Below are positions 1 through 9,529 of a stretch of DNA of 64,000 nucleotides, one piece after another. Position 1 is the first letter of the stretch, and each line of letters starts with the position of its first letter. The translations under genes and the position numbers were made by a program. The notes beneath the pieces are model-generated. The model was not told the origin of the DNA and made no database searches. It was given only the letters and a program-made list of their open reading frames with translations. The DNA is from Chitinilyticum aquatile DSM 21506 (lineage in GTDB: Bacteria > Pseudomonadota > Gammaproteobacteria > Burkholderiales > Chitinibacteraceae): assembly GCF_000430805.1 (NCBI RefSeq), contig NZ_KE387259.1, positions 186,001 through 250,000 on the forward strand, written 5' to 3'.

Positions 1-213
1 GTGCTGCGCGAAGGCATGCGCGTCGTGACCGAGAACGGCGACGGCGTGATCACCAGCGGCACATTTTCTCCTACCCTGAAGCAGTCCATCGCCATTGCCC
101 GCATTCCGGCGGGCAGCAGCGGCCAGGTGTCGGTCGATGTGCGCGGCAAGCTGGAGCCGGCGCGCATCGTCAAGATGCCCTTCGTGCGTAACGGCAAGGC
201 CGTCTTTGCCTGA
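1..213 (+). CDS. gcvT: Aminomethyltransferase (glycine cleavage T protein), C-terminal end only
   Basis: The window opens inside this gene; only the last 70 codons are present. The residues (EGMRV, then GVITSG.FSPTLK.SIA.A and a final V.VRGK) fit the C-terminal barrel of GcvT, which transfers the methylene group from the H-protein aminomethyl arm to tetrahydrofolate. The position directly before gcvH and gcvP, on the same strand, supports the call. Any glycine riboswitch or promoter would lie upstream, outside the window. Confidence 0.9.
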   Translation: MLREGMRVVTENGDGVITSGTFSPTLKQSIAIARIPAGSSGQVSVDVRGKLEPARIVKMPFVRNGKAVFA

Positions 214-247
214 TACAGATGACCTGACGCAGTTAACGTCTGCATGG

Positions 248-294
248 GTATCACCATGCAGGCCAGCAAGACCAATACCTACAAAGCAATACCA
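248..294. repeat. 47-bp GTAT...ATACC(C) palindromic repeat, copy 1
   Basis: Lies between gcvT and gcvH. It starts GGGTATCACC and ends GCAATACCA. The outer GTAT/ATAC arms are kept but the inner stem is weak, so this is a degenerate copy. It ends about 13 bases before the gcvH ribosome binding site (GAGGAAAG). It has the same 47-bp length as ten other copies in the window. Confidence 0.6.
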
Positions 295-317
295 TTCAAC
301 CTATCTGAGGAAAGATC

Positions 318-704
318 ATGAGCAAGGCACCTGCTGAACTGAAATACGTTGAAACCCACGAATGGCTGCGTCTGGAAGCCGATGGCTCCGTCACCATCGG
401 CATTACCGACCACGCACAGGAGCTGCTGGGTGATGTCGTTTACGTTGAGCTGCCGGCAGTGGGCAGCGTACTGGCCAAGGATGCACAGGCCGGCGTGGTC
501 GAGTCGGTCAAGGCCGCCAGCGACGTGTACGCACCGATCGCCGGTGAAGTCGTGGCGATCAACGACGAACTGGTCGGCGCGCCGGAAACCGTCAATGCCG
601 ATCCGTATGGCGCGGCTTGGTTCTTCCGCATCAAGCCGGCCGATGCCTCGGTGCTCGACGGCCTGATGAGCGCCGACGACTACCTCGGCCAGATCGGCGC
701 CTGA
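318..704 (+). CDS. gcvH: Glycine cleavage system H protein
   Basis: The 128-aa lipoyl carrier shuttles the aminomethyl group between the P, T and L proteins. The lipoylated lysine is K65 in the motif ESVKAASD, and the length is normal for GcvH. The ATG is preceded by GAGGAAAGATC, a good Shine-Dalgarno site. It lies 104 bp after gcvT and 149 bp before gcvP on the same strand; both gaps contain a copy of the 47-bp repeat. The start is well supported because the family-conserved N-terminal region begins within a few residues of it. Confidence 0.97.
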   Translation: MSKAPAELKYVETHEWLRLEADGSVTIGITDHAQELLGDVVYVELPAVGSVLAKDAQAGVVESVKAASDVYAPIAGEVVAINDELVGAPETVNADPYGAAWFFRIKPADASVLDGLMSADDYLGQIGA

Positions 705-747
705 TCATCGCCTGACTGCGCACCGTCAGCACCCGCAGACACACAAG

Positions 748-794
748 GTATTGCCTTGCAGCCATTCAATAACAAAGGCCGCAGGGCAATACCC
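748..794. repeat. 47-bp GTAT...ATACCC palindromic repeat, copy 2
   Basis: Lies between gcvH and gcvP. The left arm GTATTGCCTTGCAGCC and the right arm GGCCGCAGGGCAATAC pair at 14 of 16 positions around an A/T-rich loop. This is one of the two best-paired copies and would fold into a strong RNA hairpin in the gcv transcript. Confidence 0.8.
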
Positions 795-853
795 ATACGA
801 TAACCACTGCGCGGTGCGGTGCGCGCCTGCCTCACGGATACAGAGATACACGC

Positions 854-3712
854 ATGAGCACGCTTACCCAACTGGAAGGCCACGACGCCTTCATTCATCG
901 CCACCTTGGCGTCTCCGCCGCGGAAGAAGCCGCGATGTGCGCGACGCTGAAGGTCGCCAGCCGCGCCGAGCTGGTCGCCCAAACCGTCCCCGCGCAGATT
1001 CGTCTGAATGCCCCGCTGGCGATTGGCGCACCGATGCGCGAAGAAGACGCGCTGGCCAAAATCCGCGGCTATGCCAGCCAGAACATCATCAAGAAGTCGC
1101 TGATCGGCCTGGGCTATTACGGCACCCACCTGCCGACCGTCATCCTGCGCAATGTGCTGGAAAACCCGGGCTGGTACACCGCCTACACACCGTATCAGGC
1201 CGAAATCGCGCAAGGCCGCCTGGAAGCCCTGCTGAACTACCAGCAGATGATCATCGACCTGACCGGTCTGGAGCTCGCCAACGCCTCGCTGCTGGATGAA
1301 GCCACCGCCGCCGCCGAGGCGATGGCGATGGCGCGCCGCATTTCCAAAGCCGCCAGCAATGCCTTCTACGTTGACGAAGGCGTGTTCCCGCAGACGCTGG
1401 ACGTGCTGAAAACCCGCGCGGAAGGCTTCGGCTTCACGCTGATCACCGGCCCCGCAATGGATGCCGCCAAACACGACGTGTTCGGCGCACTGTTCCAGAC
1501 GCCGAATGCCAGCGGCGAACTGACCGACTTCACCGCGCTGATCGGCGAGCTGAAGGCCAAGGGCGTGGTCACTGCCATCGCCTGCGACCTGCTGGCGCTG
1601 GTACTGGCCAAGGCGCCGGGCGAAATGGGCGCGGACATTGCCTTCGGCTCCGCCCAGCGTTTCGGCGTGCCGATGGGCTTTGGCGGCCCGCACGCAGCGT
1701 TTTTCGCCACCCGTGACGAGCACAAGCGCTCGGTTCCCGGTCGCATTATCGGCGTATCAGTGGACGCACGCGGCAAGACCGCACTGCGCATGGCGCTGCA
1801 AACCCGCGAGCAGCACATCCGCCGCGAAAAGGCCAACTCCAACATCTGCACCTCGCAGGTGCTGCTGGCCAATATCGCCGGCTTCTACGCCACCTATCAC
1901 GGTCCGGAAGGCCTCAAGCGCATCGCCAGCCGCGTGCACCGCAGCACCCAGATTTTCAAGGCCGCGCTGGTACAGCACGGTGTATCTGTCCAGAACGCGC
2001 AGTTCTTCGACACCCTGACCATTGCCAGCAGCGACGCGGGCAGCATCGCCGCCCGTGCACTGGCAGCAGGTTTCAATGTGCGCGTTGCCGCCAACGCCAT
2101 CAGCATGTCGTTCGACGAAACCACTACCCGCGCCGATCTGGCCGCCCTGCTGGCCGCCTTCGTGCCGGGCGCGACGCTCGACGTCGACGCCGTTGATGCG
2201 CAAGTCGCCTCTGCCAGCGAATTCGGCCCGGCGCGCTCTTCCGCCATCCTGACGCACCCGGTGTTCAACCGCTATCACACCGAACACGAAATGCTGCGCT
2301 ATCTGAAGCGTCTGGAAAACAAGGATCTGGCGCTGACGCACTCGATGATTCCGCTGGGCAGCTGCACCATGAAGCTCAACGCCACCAGCGAAATGATTCC
2401 GGTGACCTGGCCGGAATTCGGCAACATCCACCCGTTCGCCCCGGCGGATCAAACCCGTGGCTACGAGCTGCTCTTGAATGAGCTGACCGAGATGCTGAAA
2501 GCGGTTACTGGTTTTGCCGCGATCTGCATGCAGCCGAACTCCGGCGCGCAGGGCGAATACGCCGGTCTGGTGGCGATTCAGCGCTACCACGCCAGCCGTG
2601 GCGAAGGTCATCGGAAAATCTGCCTGATTCCGAAATCCGCGCACGGCACCAACCCGGCCACCGCGCAGATGTTGGGCCTGTCGGTGATCGTGGTGAACTG
2701 CGACGACAACGGCAATGTGGATGTCGAAGACCTGAAGGCCAAGATCGCGCAGCACGCCGCAAATCTCAGCTGCCTGATGATCACCTACCCGTCCACCCAC
2801 GGCGTGTTCGAGGAGGCGATCAAGGACATCTGCGCCCTGGTGCACGCCGCGGGTGGCCAGGTGTACATGGATGGCGCGAACCTCAATGCGCAGGTTGGCC
2901 TGACCAGCCCGGCAACCATTGGTGCCGATGTCAGCCACATGAACCTGCACAAGACCTTCTGCATTCCGCACGGTGGCGGCGGTCCCGGCATGGGCCCGAT
3001 CGGCCTGGCCGCGCATCTGGCACCGTTTGCGCCGAATCATTCTGTCAATGTGGTTTCCGGCCCGAATGTCGGCCAGAGTGCCGTATCCGCCGCGCCGTAC
3101 GGCTCGGCGTCGATTCTGCCGATTTCGTGGATGTATATCGCCATGATGGGCGGCAGCGGTCTCACCGCTGCAACCGAAGTCGCCCTATTGAACGCCAATT
3201 ATGTGGCCACAAGGCTTTCCGGGCATTACCCGGTACTGTATACCGGCAGCCAGGGCCGCGTGGCGCACGAGTGCATCATCGACATCCGCCCGATCAAGGC
3301 GGCGTGTGGCATCACGGAAGTCGACATCGCCAAGCGCCTGATGGACTACGGTTTCCACGCGCCGACGATGAGCTTCCCGGTGGCCGGCACCATCATGATC
3401 GAGCCGACCGAGTCGGAATCGAAGAGTGAACTCGATCGCCTGATCGACGCGCTGATCGCCATTCGCGGCGAAATCGCGCAGGTGGAAAGCGGCGCACTGC
3501 CGGCGGACAACAACCCGCTGAAAAACGCCCCGCACACGCAAGCCGACGTGATTGGTGAGTGGGATCGCCCGTATAGCCGCGAAGCCGCCGTGTTCCCGCT
3601 GGCGTGGGTGGCAGCCGCCAAGTACTGGCCGAGTGTGAACCGCATCGACGACGTGTACGGCGATCGCAATCTGTTCTGCGCCTGCGTCCCAATGGACGAG
3701 TATCAGGCCTGA
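854..3712 (+). CDS. gcvP: Glycine dehydrogenase (decarboxylating), P protein
   Basis: The 952-aa PLP enzyme decarboxylates glycine and passes the aminomethyl group to lipoyl-GcvH. It is the fused single-chain form (E. coli GcvP is of similar size), with an N-terminal catalytically silent half and an active C-terminal half. The PLP lysine is near residue 700 in the motif [16 protein letters not shown], and the glycine-rich loop follows. Start ATG at 854 gives the expected N terminus ([18 protein letters not shown]). Upstream SD is weak (AGAG). It is the last of the gcvT-H-P set. Confidence 0.97.
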   Translation: MSTLTQLEGHDAFIHRHLGVSAAEEAAMCATLKVASRAELVAQTVPAQIRLNAPLAIGAPMREEDALAKIRGYASQNIIKKSLIGLGYYGTHLPTVILRNVLENPGWYTAYTPYQAEIAQGRLEALLNYQQMIIDLTGLELANASLLDEATAAAEAMAMARRISKAASNAFYVDEGVFPQTLDVLKTRAEGFGFTLITGPAMDAAKHDVFGALFQTPNASGELTDFTALIGELKAKGVVTAIACDLLALVLAKAPGEMGADIAFGSAQRFGVPMGFGGPHAAFFATRDEHKRSVPGRIIGVSVDARGKTALRMALQTREQHIRREKANSNICTSQVLLANIAGFYATYHGPEGLKRIASRVHRSTQIFKAALVQHGVSVQNAQFFDTLTIASSDAGSIAARALAAGFNVRVAANAISMSFDETTTRADLAALLAAFVPGATLDVDAVDAQVASASEFGPARSSAILTHPVFNRYHTEHEMLRYLKRLENKDLALTHSMIPLGSCTMKLNATSEMIPVTWPEFGNIHPFAPADQTRGYELLLNELTEMLKAVTGFAAICMQPNSGAQGEYAGLVAIQRYHASRGEGHRKICLIPKSAHGTNPATAQMLGLSVIVVNCDDNGNVDVEDLKAKIAQHAANLSCLMITYPSTHGVFEEAIKDICALVHAAGGQVYMDGANLNAQVGLTSPATIGADVSHMNLHKTFCIPHGGGGPGMGPIGLAAHLAPFAPNHSVNVVSGPNVGQSAVSAAPYGSASILPISWMYIAMMGGSGLTAATEVALLNANYVATRLSGHYPVLYTGSQGRVAHECIIDIRPIKAACGITEVDIAKRLMDYGFHAPTMSFPVAGTIMIEPTESESKSELDRLIDALIAIRGEIAQVESGALPADNNPLKNAPHTQADVIGEWDRPYSREAAVFPLAWVAAAKYWPSVNRIDDVYGDRNLFCACVPMDEYQA

Positions 3713-3720
3713 CATGGTTA

Positions 3721-3755
3721 GCAAACCCCTGCCGGCGGCATTGCACAGGGGTTTG
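3721..3755 (+). terminator. Hairpin after gcvP
   Basis: GCAAACCCCTG (3721-3731) pairs with CAGGGGTTTG (3746-3755) over a 14-base loop, just after the gcvP stop. No clear U-run follows, so it may be a weak terminator or an mRNA stabiliser between gcvP and the GcvR-like gene. Confidence 0.5.
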
Positions 3756-3819
3756 TCATCCACGCCCAATAACATCCGGAGCTGCGGCCTGCTTGCCGCA
3801 CCCTGAAAAGGAACAAACC

Positions 3820-4335
3820 ATGAGCCAAACCCTGGTTCTTACCGTGCTGGGCGACGACCGCCCGGGTCTGGTCGGCGAACTCGCTTCTGTCATTGCCGCG
3901 CATGATGGCAACTGGCTGGAATCGTCGTTCTCGCAACTGGCCGGCAAGTTCGCCGGCATCGTCCGTGTCGATGTTGCTGACTCCAAGGCAGCCGGCCTGC
4001 AGGCCGCGCTGCTGGCGCTGAGCAATCTGCACATCGTCTGCGAAGTGGCCGGCAGCAGCGCGGTGCAGTACACCCGCGCGCTGTCACTGAGCCTGGTCGG
4101 CCACGACCGCATCGGCATCGTGAAGGAAGTCAGCCAGGTGCTGGCGCGCCACGCGGTGAATGTGGTCAGCCTCTCGACGCACACCGACAGCGCTCCGATG
4201 TCCTCGGAGCTGATGTTCCACGCCGACATCGCGCTGGAAGCGGGCTCCGCGCTCGATACGCGTGCGCTCAAGGCCGATCTGGAGCAGTTGTCGGACGACC
4301 TGATGGTCGACGTGCAGCTGGGCGAGCTGCTGTAA
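3820..4335 (+). CDS. gcvR: GcvR-like tandem ACT-domain regulator
   Basis: 171 aa made of two ACT domains (about residues 2-85 and 87-170). Each begins with the ligand-loop pattern typical of the family: GDDRPGLVGE and GHDRIGIVKE. In E. coli GcvR binds GcvA and represses gcvTHP when glycine is scarce. The position just after gcvP supports a role in glycine metabolism. No gcvA is visible in the window, so the partner is unknown. Start ATG at 3820 follows AAAAGGAACAAACC, a good SD, and removes a long unconserved N-terminal extension of the open frame. Confidence 0.8.
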   Translation: MSQTLVLTVLGDDRPGLVGELASVIAAHDGNWLESSFSQLAGKFAGIVRVDVADSKAAGLQAALLALSNLHIVCEVAGSSAVQYTRALSLSLVGHDRIGIVKEVSQVLARHAVNVVSLSTHTDSAPMSSELMFHADIALEAGSALDTRALKADLEQLSDDLMVDVQLGELL

Positions 4336-4349
4336 GCGGTGTTACTCCG

Positions 4350-4384
4350 AAAGAACAACCGGTCTGCAGGGCCGGTTGTTCTTT
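4350..4384. terminator. Bidirectional terminator between gcvR and the TRIC-family gene
   Basis: AAAGAACAACCGG (4350-4362) and CCGGTTGTTCTTT (4372-4384) form a perfect 13-bp stem with a 9-base loop. A-rich and T-rich ends on each side suit termination of the convergent genes. Confidence 0.8.
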
Positions 4385-4397
4385 ATAAAACTACAGG

Positions 4398-4444
4398 GTA
4401 TACGTGCGCAGCCCTTTTAATAAAATGGCTACCGCGCAATACCT
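4398..4444. repeat. 47-bp palindromic repeat, copy 3
   Basis: Starts GTATACGTGCGCAGCC and ends GGCTACCGCGCAATACCT, with an A/T-rich centre CTTTTAATAAAAT. The outer five and inner four pairs are kept; the middle of the stem is mismatched. It ends 2 bases before the stop codon of the minus-strand TRIC-family gene. Confidence 0.75.
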
Positions 4445-4446
4445 GA

Positions 4447-5076
4447 TCACGTTTTCTTCGGCAGCCGCAGCTCGCTCTTGTGTGCAACCAGCCGCAGTGC
4501 AAGGCCGCCGGCAAACAGCAGCCAGTTCACGCCATCCCCGGCCCAGCCGACCTGAAACAGCCCATAGAGCACCAGGGCCACCAGAATTGCCACTGTGCCG
4601 TAGAAATCCTCGTGCAGGATGAAGGGTACATCGTTGCAGAGCATGTCGCGCACCAGCCCGCCACCCACCGCCGTCACAAAACCCAGAAAGGCCACCGCAA
4701 AGGCATTCAACCCCAGCGCCAGCCCGAGCTGCGCACCGGCAATCGAAAACGCCACCAGGCCGATCGAATCGGCAACGATGAAGACGCGCTGCAGCATGCG
4801 GCTGTCCATGCGCTCAAGTTTCATAAGCCAGGCCAGCGCCAGCGTGGCAAAGATGGTGTACAGCGGCGAGGAATCGAGAAAGATGCGCGGCAGGCTATTG
4901 ACCAGCACATCGCGGATCATCCCCCCGCCGATGGCGGTGAGAAGCGCCAGAATGCACACGCCCAGCAGGTCGAAGCGCTTTTTCGCGCCGATCAGATAGC
5001 CGGTGATGGTGAACGAGACGGTACCGATAAAGTACAGCCAGTCGAATTCAAATGGAGCATCCGGAAGCAGCAGCAT
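4447..5076 (-). CDS. TRIC-channel/UPF0126 family inner membrane protein
   Basis: 209 aa, almost wholly hydrophobic, with about seven predicted membrane segments. It contains two copies of the UPF0126 repeat, each with the signature GGG.(I/V)RD.L (AIGGGMIRDVL and AVGGGLVRDML). This is the bacterial family related to trimeric intracellular cation channels (E. coli YadS/YicG type). Substrate cannot be told from sequence. It stands alone on the minus strand, convergent with gcvR. Confidence 0.9.
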   Translation of the reverse strand: MLLLPDAPFEFDWLYFIGTVSFTITGYLIGAKKRFDLLGVCILALLTAIGGGMIRDVLVNSLPRIFLDSSPLYTIFATLALAWLMKLERMDSRMLQRVFIVADSIGLVAFSIAGAQLGLALGLNAFAVAFLGFVTAVGGGLVRDMLCNDVPFILHEDFYGTVAILVALVLYGLFQVGWAGDGVNWLLFAGGLALRLVAHKSELRLPKKT

Positions 5077-5088
5077 GGCGTAGGCAGG

Positions 5089-5358
5089 TTAGGCTCTGTT
5101 GAGGTTTGATTGATTTTTACGCGATGGGCTATTTTGCCCCAGTGCAAGGCATTTGCCACGCCGCAGTACGCGTACTGTCAGTGGCAAATAACGCCGCAAT
5201 GGGGCAAAAGAGTCCATGCCCGCAGGGCAGCCTCGCCATTCTTGCCGGATGCTTTGTCGCCAATGCTCGAAAATGCTCGCATTCCCTTGTGCTTGGCTTC
5301 GCGCCCCGACAAGTTGGCGGGGCTGCGTAAAAACCAATCAAATCTCAGCAGAGCCTAA
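5089..5358. mobile_element. MITE-like element with 34-bp terminal inverted repeats
   Basis: TTAGGCTCTGTTGAGG... (5089-5122) is mirrored by ...CAGCAGAGCCTAA (5325-5358) with about 3 mismatches in 34. The 270-bp interior has no convincing gene but can fold: TTTTGCCCCA (5132-5141) with TGGGGCAAAA (5200-5209), ATTTGCCAC with GTGGCAAAT, and a central AGTACGCGTACT palindrome. This is the shape of a non-autonomous transposable element. The TTAG/CTAA ends recall IS5-type targets, but the palindromic ends hide the exact duplication. No related transposase is in the window. Confidence 0.6.
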
Positions 5359-5406
5359 TGGCAAGTCCGCCATTTTACCTGCGGGGGCTCCACTGCGGCA
5401 GCATTC

Positions 5407-5499
5407 AACCCGGATAATCCATTGGGACACGGGATGATGGCGAAGCGGCCGCCAGCGCCCGTGTAGGCTCGAAGAGCCGCCCAATGGATTATTCGGGTT
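5407..5499. repeat. Inverted repeat downstream of the hybrid histidine kinase
   Basis: AACCCGGATAATCCATTGGG (5407-5426) and CCCAATGGATTATTCGGGTT (5480-5499) form a 20-bp arm pair with one mismatch, 53 bases apart. The right arm reaches the first base of the kinase stop codon. It may act as a terminator or be a REP-like element. Confidence 0.55.
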
Positions 5500-8400
5500 C
5501 AGTCCAGTGCGGCAAGAAGGGCTTGTGCGAGATCAGACAGCCGGGTGAGATCGGCGTCGATGCTTTCCATCGGCAGGCCTTCGCGGGCGGCCACTTCGAT
5601 GCTGCGTGCCAGCGCAGCCAGCTGGGCGGCTCCCAGCTGGGCGGAGGCACCCTTGAGCTTGTGCGCATGATGCACCAGCGTATGCGGGTCGCTGGCGGCG
5701 CGCGCCTGCGCAAGACCATCGAGGCAATCACGCACGGTGGGCTTGAACAACGCGAGCAACTCGTCACGCATATCCAGACCGACCTGCTCGAGCAGCGAGG
5801 TAAACATGGCGTCGATCGAAGCGAGTTCTGCGGGAATATCCGGGCTCGTCATGGGGTTCGTATCCTCGTTGGCGAGCGCGTGGCTCGTTGTGCCGGAATT
5901 CGCCGGCATTCGCATGCTTGCAACCCAGTTTAGCAAGACTTTCTGCAGGTCCGCCTGCGTGACCGGTTTGGCCAGAAAATCGTCCATGCCGGCCTGCCGG
6001 CAACGCTCGACATCGGACTGGAAGGCATTGGCGGTCAGCGCAATGATCGGTACACCGGACTGCGGCAAGCCGGAGGCGCGGATCGCACCGGTGGCCTGAT
6101 AACCATCCATGACCGGCATCTGGCAATCCATCAGCACCAGATCATAGTTGTGGCATTCCACCGCAGCAACCGCTTCGCGGCCATCCGCCGCCACATCGAC
6201 CCGGCAGCCGAGCTTCTCCAGCATGATGGCGGCCAGCTTCTGGTTGACCGGATTATCGTCCACCAGCAGGACATAGGGCTTGAATGCGGCCAGCTGTTCG
6301 GCCTGCCGGTGCTGGGTAATCAGCGGGTGCGCGATTTCGCCACGTTCGTGCAGACGCAGTGATTCGGCAATCACGTACTGCAACTGGCTTTGTCGCAGAG
6401 GTTTGTTCAGGTAGCCGGCGAATCCTGCAGCGGCAGCCTGCTGCCCGCCGCCGGGCAGGCTGCTGGAACCAAGCAGGATCATCGGCAGGCCATCACCAAA
6501 TCGGGCGCGTACCGTACGGGCAAAGTCGATGCCATCCCTGTCGGGCATCTGCAGGTCGACCAGCGCCAGATCGAAGGCTGCACTCTCTTCCTGCAGACGC
6601 GCCAGCGCGGCATCGGCGGAGGCAAAGAGCTCGCAGCTCATCCCGAGCACGGCGAGCTGCTGCTGCAGAAGCAGCCGGTTGGCCGGCACATCATCGAGCA
6701 CCAGCGCATGCCTGCCACCCAGATCGACCTCCGCCGGCGCGTCAGCCACAACCTCGCCGGGCTGCAATGTGACTTCAAACCAGAACTGCGAGCCGACGCC
6801 GGGACGGCTTGCCACACCGATGCTTCCGCCCATGGCCTCGACGAGCTTCTTGCAGATCGACAAACCCAACCCTGTTCCGCCAAAACGGCGGGTAGTCGAT
6901 GCATCGGCTTGTGTGAATGGCGCAAACAGCGAACGGATCGTTGCTTCCGTCATGCCGATCCCGGTATCGCTGACCTCGATGCGCAGGCGAACCTGGCCGG
7001 CAGCCCCCGGCAATACCCGCACTCGCGTCACTACTTCGCCCTCTTCGGTGAACTTGATTGCGTTGTTCTGCAGATTCAACAGGATCTGGCGCAGCCGCCC
7101 CGGATCGCCCTTCACCATGCGCGGCACTTGCGGATCGATCAGGCAGGCCAGCGCCAGCCCCTTGCCTGCAGCTTTCTCGGACAGGATGTTGAGCGTGTCC
7201 TCACAGGTATTGCGCAAATCGAAATCAATGGCTTCCAGCTCGAGCTTGCCGGCCTCGATCTTGGAAAAATCGAGCAGATCGCTGATCAGTGTGAGCAGTG
7301 CATCGCCCGCAGTCTGGATGGAGCCGACATAATCGAGCTGGACGTCATCAAGATCGGTGTCGCGCAGCAGCATGGAAAATCCGAGCACCGCATTGAGCGG
7401 TGTGCGGATTTCATGGCTCATATTGGCCAGAAAATCCGTTTTGGCCTGACTGGCCTGCTCGGCATTCTGTCGCGCCTGCTGCAGGGCAAGTTCAACCGCC
7501 CGCTGCTGCGTGATGTCGGTTGCTATGCCGACAAAGCCGGCCAGCTGCTGACTCTCGTCATGTACGGCGGTAACAACCAGGCGCACGGTCAGCCTTGAGC
7601 CATCCTTGCGGATATAGGTCCAGTCGTTGCTGTCCGACTGCCCCTCCTGCGCACGGCAGACAAACACGTCAAAGCCGGAAATGTCACGCCCCAGCTCAAG
7701 CGAAAGCAGCTGACCACGCGCCTTTACTTCCGCCGGATCATGCAGAACGGCGGGCGTTAGCTGCCCCACCATTTCCGCCGCACTGTAACCTAGCATCAGC
7801 TCCGCGCCACGGCTGAATACACGGATCAAGCCATTGGTGTCCGTAGCAATGATCGAAAAGGCAGTCGCCGAATCCAGCACGCCGCGCAGCTGTGCCTGAC
7901 TGGCCTGCAATTGCTCGAGCAGCGCCAGGCGCTCGGCTTCATGCTGTTTTACTGCGGACAGATCACGAGCCACCGCAACAAAGAAGCGCTCGCCTTCCAG
8001 ATCGAAACGGTTGAGAACAATTTCCACCGGAAAGGTCTGCCCATCGGCGCGGCAGCCCTCCAGAGCACGGCCACGCCCCATGATGTGGCGGTTTTGCTCG
8101 GAAGAATCCTGCATCTGGATCTGGTGTGCGGCCCGCTGCGGGACGGGCATCAGCACGCCGACATTGCTGCCGATGGCTTCTTGCTGCGACAGGCCGAACA
8201 TTTCTTCTGCGGCCCGGTTGAAGGTCACGATCCGCCCCTGCCGGTCACTGGTGATGATCGCATCCGAAGTATTGTCGAGCACGGCTCCCAGCTGCATGCC
8301 ACGTTCACGAGCAGCCACGCTCATCTCTTCGGCCAGCCTGAGCGCCTGCTGGCGGGTACGCCCCAGCACCAGCACCAGCGAGCAGGAGGCCGCCGTCATC

Positions 8401-9404
8401 AGCAAGCTGCCCAGCAGGAAAATCTGTGGCAGGGGGTTGGCCATGCTGCGCTCGAATGCGCGATTGCCACTGATGGCCAGGGTCAGGCGCTGCCCGCCTG
8501 CTTCGAATACTTCGACACGGTGGAAACGGCGGGAGTCGAACACCTGGCGCCCCTGCGAGCGGATGTGATCGTCATGGTCATACAAGGGGAGGCCGTCCTT
8601 GCCGGGAAGACCAGACCACAGCTCGAAATCGAAATGATCGCCGGCAAGCTTCCCGACATTCTCGACTAATCCGGACACGGTAACCGGCGCATACGCCCAC
8701 CCCAGCAGCGCGGCTTCGCGCTCGGTATCGGTGCCAAGCGCCATCCCCGACTGGTAACACGGCAGCAGGAAAAGAAAGCCGGTATTGTTCGGCCCGCCTT
8801 GCTGCAGGGTAATCGGGGCGGTCATTCCCAGCTCGCCTGCATGCATCGAATAATCTGCGGCCGCACGCCGATGGGCTTCGGAGGCGATGTTCAGGCCGTG
8901 AGCGGGCCGATTGGCGTCCAGTGGCTCGATGCGTTCGATCACGAACAGATGACCGGAATACGGTGCCAGATTGTGGATGGCAAAACCCGGATCGCTCTTG
9001 CGCTGCTGGCGCACATAGGCATCCAGCCCTGCCTCCTCCACGTGCCGAATGAATCCGAAACCCAGGGCGCCGGGATAATTACGCCCGAGTTCCTGCGCTT
9101 CGACATAGCGCCGGAACTGCACGGAATCAATATTCCCCTGCTGAACCTGCAGCAGGCCACGCACACCGCGCAGACCATACTCATAATTGCGGATGCGCTG
9201 CTGCAGAGCCTGCGCCAGCGGATTGGAGAGTTGGGTAAAACGCTGCTGCGCCTCGCGCTCGTCGGCCTGACTGGTGAAATACCAGAGCAACACACTTGCC
9301 AGCACGCCCAGAATGGCGAAAATCAGAGCAATCAGGCGGCTTTGCTGCAGCAGACGCTGGATGAACGGCATCAGGGATCGGCTCATGGCGGAAAACTGCT
9401 TCAC
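5499..9404 (-). CDS. Hybrid sensor histidine kinase: CHASE-PAS-PAS-HisKA-HATPase-REC-REC-HPt
   Basis: About 1,300 aa, a phosphorelay sensor of BarA/BvgS type in the inner membrane. Order: a membrane segment near residues 24-44; a periplasmic CHASE domain to about 310; a second membrane segment; PAS near 380 and 520. The H box (NMSHEIRTPLN) is near 664, the N box (NNAIKFTEEGE) near 785, and the G boxes are DTGIGM and GTGLGLSI. The first receiver (LVDLQMPDRDG, near 950) lacks parts of the usual acidic pocket; the second (LMDCQMPVMDG, near 1090) looks complete. An HPt domain (AHKLKGASAQL, near 1247) ends the protein. No response regulator is adjacent. A GTG start is used here; ATG at 9386 is an alternative. 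Confidence 0.93.
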   Translation of the reverse strand: MKQFSAMSRSLMPFIQRLLQQSRLIALIFAILGVLASVLLWYFTSQADEREAQQRFTQLSNPLAQALQQRIRNYEYGLRGVRGLLQVQQGNIDSVQFRRYVEAQELGRNYPGALGFGFIRHVEEAGLDAYVRQQRKSDPGFAIHNLAPYSGHLFVIERIEPLDANRPAHGLNIASEAHRRAAADYSMHAGELGMTAPITLQQGGPNNTGFLFLLPCYQSGMALGTDTEREAALLGWAYAPVTVSGLVENVGKLAGDHFDFELWSGLPGKDGLPLYDHDDHIRSQGRQVFDSRRFHRVEVFEAGGQRLTLAISGNRAFERSMANPLPQIFLLGSLLMTAASCSLVLVLGRTRQQALRLAEEMSVAARERGMQLGAVLDNTSDAIITSDRQGRIVTFNRAAEEMFGLSQQEAIGSNVGVLMPVPQRAAHQIQMQDSSEQNRHIMGRGRALEGCRADGQTFPVEIVLNRFDLEGERFFVAVARDLSAVKQHEAERLALLEQLQASQAQLRGVLDSATAFSIIATDTNGLIRVFSRGAELMLGYSAAEMVGQLTPAVLHDPAEVKARGQLLSLELGRDISGFDVFVCRAQEGQSDSNDWTYIRKDGSRLTVRLVVTAVHDESQQLAGFVGIATDITQQRAVELALQQARQNAEQASQAKTDFLANMSHEIRTPLNAVLGFSMLLRDTDLDDVQLDYVGSIQTAGDALLTLISDLLDFSKIEAGKLELEAIDFDLRNTCEDTLNILSEKAAGKGLALACLIDPQVPRMVKGDPGRLRQILLNLQNNAIKFTEEGEVVTRVRVLPGAAGQVRLRIEVSDTGIGMTEATIRSLFAPFTQADASTTRRFGGTGLGLSICKKLVEAMGGSIGVASRPGVGSQFWFEVTLQPGEVVADAPAEVDLGGRHALVLDDVPANRLLLQQQLAVLGMSCELFASADAALARLQEESAAFDLALVDLQMPDRDGIDFARTVRARFGDGLPMILLGSSSLPGGGQQAAAAGFAGYLNKPLRQSQLQYVIAESLRLHERGEIAHPLITQHRQAEQLAAFKPYVLLVDDNPVNQKLAAIMLEKLGCRVDVAADGREAVAAVECHNYDLVLMDCQMPVMDGYQATGAIRASGLPQSGVPIIALTANAFQSDVERCRQAGMDDFLAKPVTQADLQKVLLNWVASMRMPANSGTTSHALANEDTNPMTSPDIPAELASIDAMFTSLLEQVGLDMRDELLALFKPTVRDCLDGLAQARAASDPHTLVHHAHKLKGASAQLGAAQLAALARSIEVAAREGLPMESIDADLTRLSDLAQALLAALD

Positions 9405-9490
9405 TATAGCCTGTATCCCCCGCTACCACCCGCCCCGCTCCGGCCCGAAAGGCGCGGCAACTCGACAATAAGCCTTGCAGCACTCTGCGG

Positions 9491-9496
9491 TATAAT
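9491..9496 (+). promoter_or_regulatory. Putative -10 box for metG
   Basis: A perfect TATAAT lies 33 bases before the metG start. I see no matching -35 box at normal spacing, so only the -10 is marked. Confidence 0.4.
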
Positions 9497-9529
9497 CGGC
9501 GGATTGTTTTTTCCAGACTGCCACGGCCC

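Noticed and set aside
4480-5109. 209-codon plus-strand frame opposite the TRIC-family gene
   Set aside because: Antisense shadow; the minus-strand frame has clear family motifs and membrane segments.
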